From: Clostridia bacterium
GTDB lineage: Bacteria > Bacillota_A > Clostridia > Christensenellales > Aristaeellaceae
NCBI GenBank assembly: GCA_017509065.1
Contig: JAFWQM010000111.1
Coordinates: 1 to 46,324, forward strand
Reading direction: 5' to 3'
Length of the DNA: 46,324 nt
Of the stretch, positions 23,334 to 32,632 are shown piece by piece. The notes under the pieces are model-generated. The model saw only the letters and a list, made by a program, of their open reading frames with translations, was not told the DNA's origin and ran no database searches. Made by a program: the position numbers and the translations under genes. The number at the start of each line of letters is the position of its first letter. Positions within the stretch are counted from its first letter, which is position 1.

Positions 23334-25045
23334 TCCTCGCCTCCTTGAATGGCGCCGAAGGGGCACACCTGCTTGCACAGGCCGCAGCCTACGCACAGGG
23401 TATGGTCGATGACCACGCCTTTGTCGGTCTTGATGAGCGCCGGGCAGCCGAGCTTCATGCACGCCCCGCAATTATGACAGTCCTTGATTACGGCAGGTTC
23501 CTTCTTCCGCTTGTCCAGCAAGGCGCAGGGACGCCGAGCGATCACCACGGACACGTGGTCGGCTTCGGTTTCTTCTTTTAATATTTGCGTAAATTCCTTC
23601 AAATTATGCGGGTCGCATACGCGGACAGCCGCCCCGATGGCTTCGCACAGGGCTTCCAGGTTGAGCTGCGGCGCGGGGTCGCCCAGAATGTTCTTGCCGG
23701 AAGCGGCGTTCTGCTGATGGCCGGTCATGCCGGTGATGCGGTTGTCCAGGATGACGGTGGTGGTGGAAGCACCGCCGTACACCGCGTCAACGAGGGGCGT
23801 GATGCCACTGTGGATGAAGGTGGAGTCGCCCAGCACCGCCACGGCCTTTTTGGAAAATTCTTTGCCCCGGGCCTTTTCCGCGCCGTGGGCCATACCGACA
23901 GACGCGCCCATGCAGAGGGTGGAGTCCATCAGGTTAATGGGCGGCAGGGCGCAGAGGGTGTAGCAGCCGATGTCGCCGAACACGGTCAGGCCCAGCTTCT
24001 TCATGGCGAAGAAGGTGGCCCGGTGGGGGCAGCCGGGGCACAGCACCGGGGGCCGTCCGGGCAGGGCGGGTTCTGCGGGCGCTTCCGCGCCGTCGCCGAA
24101 CAACTGCCGAATCTTCGCGGCGGACAGCTCACCCTGCAAGCCGGTCTTGTCCTTGCCGGACACCTCGATGCCCATGTTGCGGATGTCCCGCTCGAACACG
24201 GGCTCCAGTTCCTCGATGACCACCAGCTTTTCCACCTTGCCCGCGAAGTCCTTGATCATTCCTTCGGGCAAGGGATAGGTCATGCCGAGCTTCAGCACGC
24301 TGGCGTCCGGCAGCGCTTCCCGCACGTACTGGTATACCACGCCGCCGCAGACCACGCCCAGCTTGGTGTCGCGCATTTCCACGCGGTTAATCGCCATGCT
24401 GTCGGCATCTCTGGTCAGCTTCTTTTCGCGTTCTTCCACCACGAGATGACGCTTCCGGGCCATGCCGGGCATCATCACGTATTTCATGGGGTTCTTTTCG
24501 TAGTCCTTGAGGGGCACATCCACCCGTTCGCCCACTTCCACCGGGGAGCGGGAATGGGCCAGGCGGGTGGTGAGCCGCAGGAATACGGGGGTATCGTACT
24601 GTTCCGAAATCTCATAGGCCAGCTTCGTAAATTCCAGGCACTCCTGGCTGTCCGCCGGTTCCAGGGTGGGGATGTGGCTGGCTCGGGCAATCATGCGGGT
24701 ATCCTGCTCGTTCTGGCTGGAGTGCATGAAGGGGTCGTCCGCCGCCGCGATCACCAGGCCCGCGTTCACGCCGGTATAGGCCGCGGTGTACAGCGGATCG
24801 GCCGCCACGTTCACGCCCACATGCTTCATGCAGGAAAGCGCCCGCGCGCCTACCATGCACGCGCCGAAGCTGGTTTCCACGGCCACCTTTTCATTTGGGG
24901 CCCACTGACAGTTCATTTCGGGATACTTGGCGCAGAACTCGGTGATTTCCGTACTGGGCGTGCCAGGATAGCTGCACACGACGCGCACCCCGGCCTCGTA
25001 GGCCCCGCGGGCCACCGCTTCGTTGCCGATCATCAGTTTTTTCAT
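23330..25045 (-). CDS. iorA: indolepyruvate:ferredoxin oxidoreductase, alpha subunit
   Basis: This 571-residue large subunit holds the pyruvate-binding domain (CSYPGTPSTEITEF at residues 24-37), a central transketolase-C-like domain and a TPP-binding domain (CPGCPHR, FGDIGCYTLCALPP, GDSTFIHSG). The C-terminal ferredoxin domain has CHNCGACMKLGC and CVGCGLCKQVC, two [4Fe-4S] cysteine sets. It yields reduced ferredoxin from indole-, phenyl- or hydroxyphenyl-pyruvate and is typical of amino-acid-fermenting anaerobes. Length is near the family norm. GAGGG precedes the ATG. The reduced ferredoxin could feed the other ferredoxin-linked enzymes of the cell. Confidence 0.96.
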   Translation of the reverse strand: MKKLMIGNEAVARGAYEAGVRVVCSYPGTPSTEITEFCAKYPEMNCQWAPNEKVAVETSFGACMVGARALSCMKHVGVNVAADPLYTAAYTGVNAGLVIAAADDPFMHSSQNEQDTRMIARASHIPTLEPADSQECLEFTKLAYEISEQYDTPVFLRLTTRLAHSRSPVEVGERVDVPLKDYEKNPMKYVMMPGMARKRHLVVEEREKKLTRDADSMAINRVEMRDTKLGVVCGGVVYQYVREALPDASVLKLGMTYPLPEGMIKDFAGKVEKLVVIEELEPVFERDIRNMGIEVSGKDKTGLQGELSAAKIRQLFGDGAEAPAEPALPGRPPVLCPGCPHRATFFAMKKLGLTVFGDIGCYTLCALPPINLMDSTLCMGASVGMAHGAEKARGKEFSKKAVAVLGDSTFIHSGITPLVDAVYGGASTTTVILDNRITGMTGHQQNAASGKNILGDPAPQLNLEALCEAIGAAVRVCDPHNLKEFTQILKEETEADHVSVVIARRPCALLDKRKKEPAVIKDCHNCGACMKLGCPALIKTDKGVVIDHTLCVGCGLCKQVCPFGAIQGGEE

Positions 25046-25184
25046 GAAAGTTTCCCTCGCTTATCCTTGTTCTGTATGTATCGCTTTTCCGATATCGGCT
25101 CTCATCGGCATGTTCACGCCGGAGCCGCATCGGATCAATCATATAATAAAACGCGCGAAAAGAAAAGTATTTTATTTGTTCCGA

Positions 25185-25853
25185 TCAATACAGGATCAGG
25201 CCGCTGACCGAGGACACGGGCACCCACGCGCGGCGGTACTGGGAAATGCCGTTATCATAGCATTCGATCTGTACGTAATCCCCGCTGCTGCTCTCGGCGT
25301 AGCCGAAGACCGCGCAGGAGGCGTGCGCCGGCAGGCTCCGGCCTATAGCGGCGTAGTTGGTTCCAGGTCCGTAGCGGCCGGTTACCGGGCGGGTCAAAGA
25401 ACATTCGCCGATCTGGTATTCCTCCGGGATGGCGTTGATGTTCAGATTGCTGAAGCGCTTGACGCCGGTGTAAGCCCGGTACCACGAGCCGCTATAATAG
25501 AATTCCACCTGTACCCACCAGATTCTGTTCCGCGTGTCATAGGCGCGGGACAGCACGCTCACGCTCGTTCCGGCGGAAAAAAAGCTGCCGGGTTCGTCGT
25601 AGGTGGTGCTGGGGCCTGTGCGGGTGGCCAGGCGGCTGTTGAGCGTAACGGTCACATAGGCATAGTCCGTGTAGTTTCCGCTCCATCCGCCGTTCTGCGG
25701 CGAATTCTCGGGCTTCGCCGTGCCGCACATGGGGCAGAAATTGTAGTAATTCTGATTTCCGCACTGGGGGCAGTACCAGGTTTCCGCCTGCGCGCAGGGA
25801 ATCATCACGCACAGAAGCATGGCGGCGAGACATACTGCGAATCCTTTTTTCAT
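25185..25853 (-). CDS. secreted zinc-ribbon and SH3-domain protein
   Basis: A 222-residue exported protein. A signal peptide (KKGFAVCLAAMLLCVMIPCAQA, cleavage after AQA) leads to a zinc ribbon CPQCGN...CPMCGT just after the cleavage site. Two bacterial SH3-like modules follow (LNSRLATRTGPSTTYDE and RPVTGRYGPGTNYAAIG). Such SH3 modules usually bind peptidoglycan or cell-surface proteins. A zinc ribbon on the outside of the cell is unusual. ATG 25853 has GGAGAG upstream. It stands alone between iorA and the NAGPA gene. Confidence 0.85.
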   Translation of the reverse strand: MKKGFAVCLAAMLLCVMIPCAQAETWYCPQCGNQNYYNFCPMCGTAKPENSPQNGGWSGNYTDYAYVTVTLNSRLATRTGPSTTYDEPGSFFSAGTSVSVLSRAYDTRNRIWWVQVEFYYSGSWYRAYTGVKRFSNLNINAIPEEYQIGECSLTRPVTGRYGPGTNYAAIGRSLPAHASCAVFGYAESSSGDYVQIECYDNGISQYRRAWVPVSSVSGLILY

Positions 25854-25975
25854 GCGCTGCTCTCCTATCTTCCGTTTTTCTTTTGATCCGTTCAAGTTTC
25901 TCTGATATGGTATCATAGAACGCTGAAAAAGTAAAGGAAAGACGAAAAACTGAACAGGGCTTTCCGTTATTGCTC

Positions 25976-26074
25976 GTTACCATTCAGGTATCGAAGTCAG
26001 TTACAGGAGGATACGCTGGGACTGCGGAGGCCCCAGCATTCCCTTTGTTAGAGGATTTAAAGCTGAATGGTAAC
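25976..26074. repeat. 99-bp element with 12-bp terminal inverted repeats
   Basis: GTTACCATTCAG (25976-25987) and CTGAATGGTAAC (26063-26074) are perfect inverted repeats bounding 75 nt. Inside is a second hairpin GCTGGG/CCCAGC (26015-26037). The right end touches the stop codon of the NAGPA gene. It looks like a miniature inverted-repeat element, or a long terminator without a T-run. Confidence 0.55.
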
Positions 26075-27630
26075 TATTGCTCCCCTCCCACCAGCGCGGA
26101 CACCCCGAAGCCGGTCATGCTGCCGACGGTTCTGGTGCTGTTGGCGGATTTATTGATTTTCTTGCCCATGAACATGAGGCAGGCGGTGCCGCCGCCGTCC
26201 AGGTTGATGGCCTCCTGCACGCCGTGCTCCTTCATGTTGTCAGCCAGCCAGTTCAGGAATACGCCCTTGGAACGCCCGCTGTCGCCCATACGCCCTTCCA
26301 CACAGAGGACGTAATAATGCCAGGGTCCAATCATGCCCATGGCCAGGCGCGGCTCGCGGTAGGAATAGTATTCGTCCCGCAGCATGTATTCGCTCAATTC
26401 CCCGTTTTCCAGCAGAATCGGGCCGAAAGCGTAAGTGCTTACCGCGCCCATGTCCAGGTATTCCTGGGCGGTGTGGGCGGAATTGGGGAAGGTTTTCATG
26501 CTGCCGTCCGGGAACACGGCCAGCACATCCAGGTTGGGGAAGGACTCCCGGCTCCAGGTTTTGTCGCTGATGATCTGCCGGTTGCGAATAATGACGCCCG
26601 CGGGAATGCCCTTGTCCTTCTCGTTGATACGGAAGCCGTAGTGGTCGTCGGAAAAGGCCAGCACCAAGCCGTATTTTTCTACGAATTTGGCGGGCTGGAT
26701 CATCATGGTGCCGGGTGTTTTCGTGCCGTTGGCATAGGACAGGAGCGGGGATTCGGGACTCGCAAGCACGTCGGCCTCGTACCAGGTGAGCACCGCCTTT
26801 TTGTCCTCAAAGCGCCTTACCACGATGGACAGGGAGGACGTGACGTAAATCCACACGCCTTCTTCCTCGTCCGTATAAACATATTCGTCCGTGTCCGCGT
26901 TGTCTGAGAGGAATCCTTCTTCATTCAAAGGCGGCATGAGGGCGCTGATGTTCAGCGCCGGCTTCGGCGTGGGCGGCACCGACGAAGGCCGTGGCGCGTT
27001 CTTTGTTTTCACGGCGTTTCCGGAATACACCAGCGCCTGCAGCATGGGGTCGGCCTCGCCGGTTTCCTCCATGCCGTTGGCCTTTTGCAGCTGCTTGACC
27101 CGGTTCGCGGTCACTTCGTTGTATTCGTCGGAAAGGTTTTCGGTGTTGAAGTACCCCAGCCAGTACATGGCTTTTTTAAATTTTTGTACAGCCTCTCCGC
27201 TCATACCCTCGGTCAGCGTTTCATAGCCGGAGGTATCGTAGGGGAAAGGCGTCGGTTCAGGCGTTGCTGTAGGCACGGGCGTTGGCGGCGGCACGGGGGA
27301 GGGCGACGGGGCGGTGTCCGTGCCCACGGCTTTGCCCGAAAACACCAGCTCCTGCAGCGCAGCGTCCGCTACGCCGGTCTGTTTCAGGCCATTGTTCTTC
27401 TGCAGCTTCTTCACCCGCTCCGCAGTGGTGGCGGTGTAGGTGCCATCCAGGTCTTCGGTGTTGAAGTAGCCCAGCCAGTACATGGCTTTCTTGAAGCGCT
27501 GCACGTCGTCGCCCTTCATGCCCTGCCGAAGTTCCCGATATTCCTCGGTCACGGCGGGCGTGAATAAGCCGCAAAGCAGCAGGGCGCAAAGCCCTGCTGC
27601 CATGATTTTTCTGAACGTATTACCGCGCAT
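26074..27630 (-). CDS. exported protein: two peptidoglycan-binding domains plus NAGPA phosphodiester glycosidase domain
   Basis: This 518-residue exported protein has a signal peptide (residues ~1-28). Two PG_binding_1 repeats follow (residues ~33-97 and ~139-205; both contain KKAMYWLGYFNTE), joined by proline/threonine-rich linkers. The C-terminal domain (about 290-518) resembles the NAGPA family (phosphodiester glycosidase, exopolysaccharide-related), ending in AINLDGGGTACLMFMG and TVGSMTGFGV. It probably trims GlcNAc-1-phosphodiester linkages on surface polymers while bound to the wall. Its ATG lies inside the last codons of potD (11-nt overlap), so it is cotranscribed and translationally coupled with the polyamine transporter. 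Confidence 0.88.
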   Translation of the reverse strand: MRGNTFRKIMAAGLCALLLCGLFTPAVTEEYRELRQGMKGDDVQRFKKAMYWLGYFNTEDLDGTYTATTAERVKKLQKNNGLKQTGVADAALQELVFSGKAVGTDTAPSPSPVPPPTPVPTATPEPTPFPYDTSGYETLTEGMSGEAVQKFKKAMYWLGYFNTENLSDEYNEVTANRVKQLQKANGMEETGEADPMLQALVYSGNAVKTKNAPRPSSVPPTPKPALNISALMPPLNEEGFLSDNADTDEYVYTDEEEGVWIYVTSSLSIVVRRFEDKKAVLTWYEADVLASPESPLLSYANGTKTPGTMMIQPAKFVEKYGLVLAFSDDHYGFRINEKDKGIPAGVIIRNRQIISDKTWSRESFPNLDVLAVFPDGSMKTFPNSAHTAQEYLDMGAVSTYAFGPILLENGELSEYMLRDEYYSYREPRLAMGMIGPWHYYVLCVEGRMGDSGRSKGVFLNWLADNMKEHGVQEAINLDGGGTACLMFMGKKINKSANSTRTVGSMTGFGVSALVGGEQ

Positions 27631-28663
27631 TCTTTACCTGGCTCCAGAAGGAATTGTAGATGGTGAGGAAGTTATCGGGAATGTCGTGGAAGAACTCGCA
27701 GCGGCTGATCACTTCCTCGGAAGGATTGATGGTCGGATTCTCGGTGTAGTCGTCGCCCATCAGCTCAATGGCCGCGGCATTGGGGGAGGAATACCAGATG
27801 TATTCGCAGTTCATCTGCGCGATGTCGGGGCGGCAGAGGAAGTTGATCAGCTTTTCCGCGTTTTCCTTGTTTTTGGCGGTGGCGGGGATCACCATGGGGT
27901 CGATCCACACGTTGCTGCCCTCGCTGGGCACGGCGTAGTCCAGGTCTTCATTCAGCTCCATGGCGTAGAGCGCGTCGCCGGAATACACCACGGCCAGGGC
28001 CGCTTCGCCCGCCACCATCTTGTCCTTGGTCTCGTCCACGTAATAGGCTTTCACGATGGGCTTCTGCTCGATCAGCTTGTCCGCGGCGGCTTTCAGCTCG
28101 GTAATGTCCCGGGTGTTCATGGAATAGCCCAGGTATTTGAGGGTGATGCCCAGGGTGTCGCGGATGGAGTCCAGCATGAAGATGCTGTCCGCGTACTTGT
28201 CGTTCCACAGGATGCTCCAGGAATCCACCGGGTCGTCCACCATGGTTGTGTTGTAAAGGATGCCGACCGTGCCCCACATGAAGGGGATGGAATACTTGTT
28301 TTCGGGGTCGTAGTCCGGGTTCAGCTGGGCGGGATTGATGTTGGCGATGTTGGGGATGTTGTCCAGGTTGATTTCCGCCAGCATGTCTTCGGCGATCATG
28401 CGCTCCACGCAGTAATCGGAGGGGAACACCAGGTCATAGGCGCCGGGGCTGACGCGCACCTGCACCATCATGTCCTCGTTGGTAGTAAAGTACATTTTGT
28501 TCACGTGAATGCCGGTTTCCTGCTCGAAAATCTCAAAAACGGTCTCGTCCATGTAGTCGTACCAGTTGTACACGTTCACCACTTCCTGGGCGGCAAAGCC
28601 GTTCATGGGCAGCATGGACAGGCACAGCATGAGGGCCGCGGCCAGCGCAATCATCTTTTTCAT
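27620..28663 (-). CDS. potD: spermidine/putrescine-binding protein
   Basis: PotD captures polyamines outside the membrane for the PotABC importer. The 347-residue precursor has a signal peptide ending near AFAAQE (KKMIALAAALMLCLSMLPMNG) without a clear lipobox cysteine. The mature start is VVNVYNWYDYMDETVF, typical of PotD. Acidic and aromatic residues of the family appear in YDLVFPSDYCVERM, FMWGTVGILYN and VYSGDALYAME. GGAGGT sits 8 nt before the ATG. It follows potC after a gap that holds a long hairpin element, and its 3' end overlaps the NAGPA gene. Confidence 0.93.
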   Translation of the reverse strand: MKKMIALAAALMLCLSMLPMNGFAAQEVVNVYNWYDYMDETVFEIFEQETGIHVNKMYFTTNEDMMVQVRVSPGAYDLVFPSDYCVERMIAEDMLAEINLDNIPNIANINPAQLNPDYDPENKYSIPFMWGTVGILYNTTMVDDPVDSWSILWNDKYADSIFMLDSIRDTLGITLKYLGYSMNTRDITELKAAADKLIEQKPIVKAYYVDETKDKMVAGEAALAVVYSGDALYAMELNEDLDYAVPSEGSNVWIDPMVIPATAKNKENAEKLINFLCRPDIAQMNCEYIWYSSPNAAAIELMGDDYTENPTINPSEEVISRCEFFHDIPDNFLTIYNSFWSQVKNAR

Positions 28664-28752
28664 TGATTCATACCTCCGTGAATGTTGAGAATATTGTATA
28701 TATACATTCCCATCTTGGAATGATATATCAAAGAGGTTGTTCCTTCTTTACG

Positions 28753-28950
28753 GCTTTCTTGGAAGGGGGTCTGGGGGAAACTTTCTTTGGGGCCGAAGTA
28801 CCCGGAAAAACCTGCCCTTGGGCCGGTTTTCAGCGTAGGGGGCGCAACGCCCGGAAAATCATCCAGTGGATGATTTTCAGTGAAGGCCGGGCGGTAGCCC
28901 CGGAAAGGCCGGAAGGCCCCGGACAACAAAGAACGGTTTCCCCCAGAAAT
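28753..28950. repeat. expanded hairpin element between potC and potD
   Basis: GCTTTCTTGGAAGG through CTGGGGGAAACTTTCTTTGG (28753-28791) pairs with CAAAGAACGGTTTCCCCCAG (28928-28947). The arms and the GCTTTCTtGGAAGGGGG flank match, in reverse orientation, the short hairpins at 40098 and 41315. The centre of about 135 nt contains smaller GC-rich palindromes (ATCATCCAGTGGATGAT, GGCCGGAAGGCC), so this is a larger member of the same family. It could attenuate transcription between potC and potD. Confidence 0.7.
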
Positions 28951-28959
28951 CCTCGTCCG

Positions 28960-29724
28960 TTACTCTTCTTCCGCCGTACGCTTATTGACCACCAGCAGCA
29001 GCACCAGCAGGGCGACGAACATGAGGGCGGACAGGGCGTTCATGGTGGGCTTGATGCCCTTTCTCGCCTGGGAGTAAATGAGGGTGGACAGGTTCTGCAC
29101 CAGCGGGGAGGTGGTGAAGTAGCTGATAGTGAAGTCGTCCAGGCTCAGGGTGAAGGCCAGCATCGCGCCGGTGATGACGCCGGGCATGACCTGGGGCAGA
29201 ATCACATGGAACAGCGCATACATGGGCGTCGCGCCCAGGTCCAGCGCCGCTTCGTAGGTGTTCTTGTTCATCTGTTTCAATTTTGGCATGATGGACAGAA
29301 TCACATACGGCACGTCGAAGGTGATATGAGCCAGCAGCATGGTCACAAATCCCCGCTCCACCTGGGTGAAGATGAACAGCAGCATCAGGGAAATACCGGT
29401 CACGATGTCCGGCATGGTCATGGGGATGTTGTTCAGCGTCAGCATCAGCTGCTGCGGACGGCGCTTCATGGCGTGGATGCCGATGGCTGCCAGCGTGCCG
29501 ATAATGGTGGCGAACAGGGAGGCCAGCACGGCAATGGCCAGAGTGATGATGAGGGAGTTCATGATGTTGGGGTCTTTGAACAGCTCTTCATACCAGCGGA
29601 AGGAAAAGCCCTCCCACTTGGCGCGGCTCTTGCCCGCGTTGAAGGACTGCACGATCAGCACCACGATCGGGATATACAGGAAGGCCAGCACCAGGCCGAG
29701 GTAAAAGCGCTTGATAAACTTCAT
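28960..29724 (-). CDS. potC: spermidine/putrescine ABC transporter permease
   Basis: PotC is one of the two membrane subunits of the polyamine importer. The 254-residue protein has six hydrophobic helices and the EAA loop EAALDLGATPMYALFHVILPQ that docks on the PotA ATPase. It starts [22 protein letters not shown], as in the family. Its start overlaps potB by 4 nt. Confidence 0.95.
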   Translation of the reverse strand: MKFIKRFYLGLVLAFLYIPIVVLIVQSFNAGKSRAKWEGFSFRWYEELFKDPNIMNSLIITLAIAVLASLFATIIGTLAAIGIHAMKRRPQQLMLTLNNIPMTMPDIVTGISLMLLFIFTQVERGFVTMLLAHITFDVPYVILSIMPKLKQMNKNTYEAALDLGATPMYALFHVILPQVMPGVITGAMLAFTLSLDDFTISYFTTSPLVQNLSTLIYSQARKGIKPTMNALSALMFVALLVLLLVVNKRTAEEE

Positions 29725-30740
29725 ACCATACCGCCTCCCTCGTTATCGGGGTCGACCTTGTTGAGCAGGCCAAGGGACAGCAGAATCAGGATCATCATGA
29801 CCAGCGACAGCGCGCTGCCAACGTTCCACTCGTTCAGGCTGGTGGAGAGGAACTTGGCTTCGATCAGGTCGCCGAAGAGCTGCACCTTGCCGCCGCCGAG
29901 CAGGCGGGAGATGTAGAACGTGGTCACGGCGGGCATGAACACCATCGTGATGCCGCTCACCACGCCGGGCACGGACAGGGGCATCGTCACCTTGTAGAAT
30001 ACCTGCCACTTATTGCAGCCAAGGTCCATGGCGGCTTCGCTGAGCTTGTAGTCCATCTTGTTCAGCACGTTGTAAATCGGGAACACCATGAAGGGCAGGA
30101 AGTTGTAAATCATGCCCACCTGCACGGCGGGGATGTTGTTTAACAGCTTTTGCCTGCCAAGGCCAATCCACTCAAAGAAGGTGTTGAGCAATCCCCCGTC
30201 CTCCAAGAGGCTCATCAGCGCGATGGTGCGGAGCAGAAAGTTCATCCACATGGGCACCACGAACAGGATGACCAGCGTGGGGCCGAGCTTAAACTCCCTG
30301 TCCGCCATGATGTGCGCGGCGGGATAGCCCAGCAGCAGGCAGATGGCAGTGCACAGAAAGGCCATCCAGAGGGAGAACACCAGGGTGTCAATGTTGATGG
30401 AATCCCGGGCAAGGCCCAAGTCTTCCAGCGACAGACCCATGCTCTGGTACATTTCCAGGTCTTCCGGGGCGATGGCTTTGCGTGCATTGTAGTTGCTGTC
30501 CCAGAAGTTTTTGAAGTTGTCCAGGGTGAAGTTGCCCTGCGGATCGGTGAAGGAAAAATACGCCACCAGGAAGCAGGGAATCACCGTGAACACGATCAGC
30601 CACAGCACGTAGGGCGAGGCGAACACCGGCCGGCGGAAGCCCCGGTTTTTGTGGATGTAGGCGATCAGCAGCGCCACGAAGGCCGCGAAGCCGATGCCCA
30701 TCATCCAGTAGCCCCACACTGGCACCTTAAAGTTGGTCAT
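29721..30740 (-). CDS. potB: spermidine/putrescine ABC transporter permease
   Basis: PotB is the second membrane subunit of the polyamine importer. The 339-residue protein has the EAA loop [20 protein letters not shown] and multiple hydrophobic helices. It is longer than usual (typically about 280) because of an N-terminal extra helix ([22 protein letters not shown]) before the standard start [17 protein letters not shown], and a hydrophilic insert near residues 85-115. Both ends overlap neighbours by 4 nt (potA and potC), so the three are tightly coupled. Confidence 0.94.
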   Translation of the reverse strand: MTNFKVPVWGYWMMGIGFAAFVALLIAYIHKNRGFRRPVFASPYVLWLIVFTVIPCFLVAYFSFTDPQGNFTLDNFKNFWDSNYNARKAIAPEDLEMYQSMGLSLEDLGLARDSINIDTLVFSLWMAFLCTAICLLLGYPAAHIMADREFKLGPTLVILFVVPMWMNFLLRTIALMSLLEDGGLLNTFFEWIGLGRQKLLNNIPAVQVGMIYNFLPFMVFPIYNVLNKMDYKLSEAAMDLGCNKWQVFYKVTMPLSVPGVVSGITMVFMPAVTTFYISRLLGGGKVQLFGDLIEAKFLSTSLNEWNVGSALSLVMMILILLSLGLLNKVDPDNEGGGMV

Positions 30741-31810
30741 TTGGCTTGTTCCTCCTGCGGCTTGTCTTCCTCCATGCGGTGCATGATGTGGATGTTGAAG
30801 GGCACCACCGCGAGGCCCACCCGGCTGCCCTCGGGCTGCATGGTGGTGGAATGCACCTTCCAGGTGGAGTGGCCCGCGTCGATGATCATTTCATAATGCA
30901 CGCCCTTGAACAGGACGGACTTGATCACGCCCGTCACCTGGCCCACGTCCTCGCCGACCAGCAGCACGTCCTCGGGCCGCACCACCACGTCCACGGGCTT
31001 GTCCTCGCCGAAGCCCGAGTCCACGCAGGGGAAGTCCGCCCCGCAGAAATGCACCAGCTCGTCGTGGATCATGGTGCCGGGGAAGATGTTGCTCTCGCCG
31101 ATGAAGTTCGCGACGAAGGCGTTCTTGGGCTCGTCGTAAATGGATTTCGGCGTGCCGATCTGCAGGATTTTGCCGCCGTGCATGACCACGATGGTGTCGC
31201 TCATGGTGAGGGCTTCCTCCTGATCGTGGGTCACGTATAGGAAGGTAATCCCCAGCCGCTGCTGCATGGCTTTCAGCTCCAGCTGCATTTCCTTGCGCAG
31301 CTTCAAGTCCAGCGCGCCCAGAGGTTCGTCCAGGAGCAGCACTTCGGGCTCGTTTACCAACGCGCGGGCGATGGTGATGCGCTGCTGCTGGCCGCCGGAC
31401 AGGGAGTCCACGCCCCGCTTGCCGTAGCCCTTCAAATTCACCAGGTCGAGCATGTAATCCACCTTGCGGTTGATCTCGTCCTTGGGCATCTTTTTGAGCT
31501 TCAGGCCGAAAGCGATGTTGTCCCGCACGTTGAGATGGGGGAACAGCGCGTACTTCTGGAACACGGTATTGACCCGGCGCTTGTAGGGCGGGATGCCGGA
31601 AATATCCTTCCCGTCGAAAATCACGCGCCCGGAATCCGCGCTTTCAAAGCCGCCGATGATGCGCAGCGTGGTGGTCTTCCCGCAGCCGGAGGGGCCCAGC
31701 AGCGTGACGAACTCCTTCTTGCGGATATAGAGGCTGATATGATCCAGGACCGTGGTGCCGTCGTACTGCTTGAAAATATCCTCCAGGGTAATCAGGCGCT
31801 GTTCTTCCAT
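30737..31810 (-). CDS. potA: spermidine/putrescine ABC transporter ATP-binding protein
   Basis: PotA powers polyamine uptake. The 357-residue protein has Walker [12 protein letters not shown]-loop [13 protein letters not shown], signature [15 protein letters not shown], Walker [13 protein letters not shown] and the H-loop YVTHDQ. A C-terminal TOBE-like regulatory domain ([25 protein letters not shown]) follows. ATG 31810 is chosen with GGAGGC upstream. It is separated by 155 nt, including an inverted-repeat element, from the XRE-cupin regulator that precedes it on the same strand. Confidence 0.95.
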   Translation of the reverse strand: MEEQRLITLEDIFKQYDGTTVLDHISLYIRKKEFVTLLGPSGCGKTTTLRIIGGFESADSGRVIFDGKDISGIPPYKRRVNTVFQKYALFPHLNVRDNIAFGLKLKKMPKDEINRKVDYMLDLVNLKGYGKRGVDSLSGGQQQRITIARALVNEPEVLLLDEPLGALDLKLRKEMQLELKAMQQRLGITFLYVTHDQEEALTMSDTIVVMHGGKILQIGTPKSIYDEPKNAFVANFIGESNIFPGTMIHDELVHFCGADFPCVDSGFGEDKPVDVVVRPEDVLLVGEDVGQVTGVIKSVLFKGVHYEMIIDAGHSTWKVHSTTMQPEGSRVGLAVVPFNIHIMHRMEEDKPQEEQAK

Positions 31811-31847
31811 TGCGAAAGCCTCCATTTTTTCAGTTTGGAGCGTGTTT

Positions 31848-31944
31848 ACAGAGTGCAGAGTTCAGAGTACAGAGTTCAGATTATTTTGCTCAGACATAGG
31901 CGGCTCCTCATTGACAGAGTATCTAATCTGTACTCTGTACTCTC
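31848..31944. repeat. inverted-repeat element (AGAGTACAGAGTTCAGAT family), copy 1
   Basis: Left arm with AGAGTACAGAGTTCAGATTA repeats (31848-31883) and right arm ATCTGTACTCTGTACTCTC (31926-31944). A second copy lies at 44014-44105. It sits between the regulator and potA. Confidence 0.7.
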
Positions 31945-31965
31945 CTCCCTTATCTGTTCTCTGAA

Positions 31966-32508
31966 TCAAAATTTGGGAGGAGTAGAGACCCAGATAAACT
32001 GAGCCTTGCGTTTGCCGGTATTTTCGATCATGTGGCTGGCGCTGGGATGGAGGCAGAAGCTCTCGCCGGTTTTGACCCTGTGGGCTTTGCCGTCCACATG
32101 CAGCGTGACCGTGCCGGAGAGCACGTAGCCGAATTCCTCTCCTTCGTGGGGCAGGATCTCTTCGGTCATGCCGCCCTCGCCGAGCTCCACGAGAATGGGC
32201 TCCATTTCGTTTTTCTGAGCGCTGGGCACGAGCCAGGTGATGCTGCCGCGAAGGGTTTCTTCATCTTCCTTCACGAACATGTCGCTCTGGGAAAACACCG
32301 TTTTTTCATCGTCGGTCTCGGAGAAGAAGTCCTTCAGATTGCTGCCTAAGCATTCCAGCATATCCGTCAGCGTGGCGATGGAGGGAGAAGCCAGGTCGCG
32401 CTCCACCTGGGAAATGAAGCCTTTGCTCAGCTCGCACCGATCCGCCATTTCTTCCTGGGTCAGTTCCCGCTGCAAGCGCAGCTTGCGCAGCTTTTCGCCG
32501 ATGTTCAT
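31966..32508 (-). CDS. XRE-family regulator with C-terminal cupin sensor domain
   Basis: This 180-residue regulator has an N-terminal lambda-repressor-type helix-turn-helix (residues ~6-60: LRLQRELTQEEMADRCELSKGFISQVERDLASPSIATL). The C-terminal cupin barrel (residues ~105-178) has HEGEEFGYVLSGTVTLHVDG and FCLHPSASHMIEN. This PuuR-like layout is common next to polyamine and amino-acid transport genes, the cupin sensing the ligand. It lies upstream of potABCD on the same strand. Two GTTTAG-N5-CTAAAC palindromes between its promoter and start codon are the probable autoregulatory operators. Confidence 0.92.
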   Translation of the reverse strand: MNIGEKLRKLRLQRELTQEEMADRCELSKGFISQVERDLASPSIATLTDMLECLGSNLKDFFSETDDEKTVFSQSDMFVKEDEETLRGSITWLVPSAQKNEMEPILVELGEGGMTEEILPHEGEEFGYVLSGTVTLHVDGKAHRVKTGESFCLHPSASHMIENTGKRKAQFIWVSTPPKF

Positions 32509-32536
32509 CCCTTCGTCACCCCTTTCACCGCGGAAA

Positions 32537-32588
32537 GTTTAGTTTTGCTAAACAGATAATCGAAGCCATAAGTTTAGAATCACTAAAC
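32537..32588 (-). promoter_or_regulatory. paired operator GTTTAG-N5-CTAAAC
   Basis: Two perfect 6+5+6 palindromes, at 32537-32553 and 32572-32588, have centres 35 bp apart. Both lie between the -10 (32604-32609) and the regulator start, the expected position for repression. The spacer sequences differ (TTTTG, AATCA), so the arms are what is conserved. Confidence 0.75.
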
Positions 32589-32603
32589 TTTAAGGCAGAA
32601 ATC

Positions 32604-32632
32604 ATTAAACCACAGGCGCGGTGGATTGTCAA
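32604..32632 (-). promoter_or_regulatory. promoter of the regulator/pot unit
   Basis: On the minus strand TTGACA (32632-32627) and TTTAAT (32609-32604) are 17 nt apart. The transcription start would fall next to the operator pair. Confidence 0.7.

Noticed and set aside
23585..25207. 540-codon open frame antisense to iorA
   Set aside because: His/Gly-rich composition typical of antisense frames; iorA on the other strand has full family motifs.
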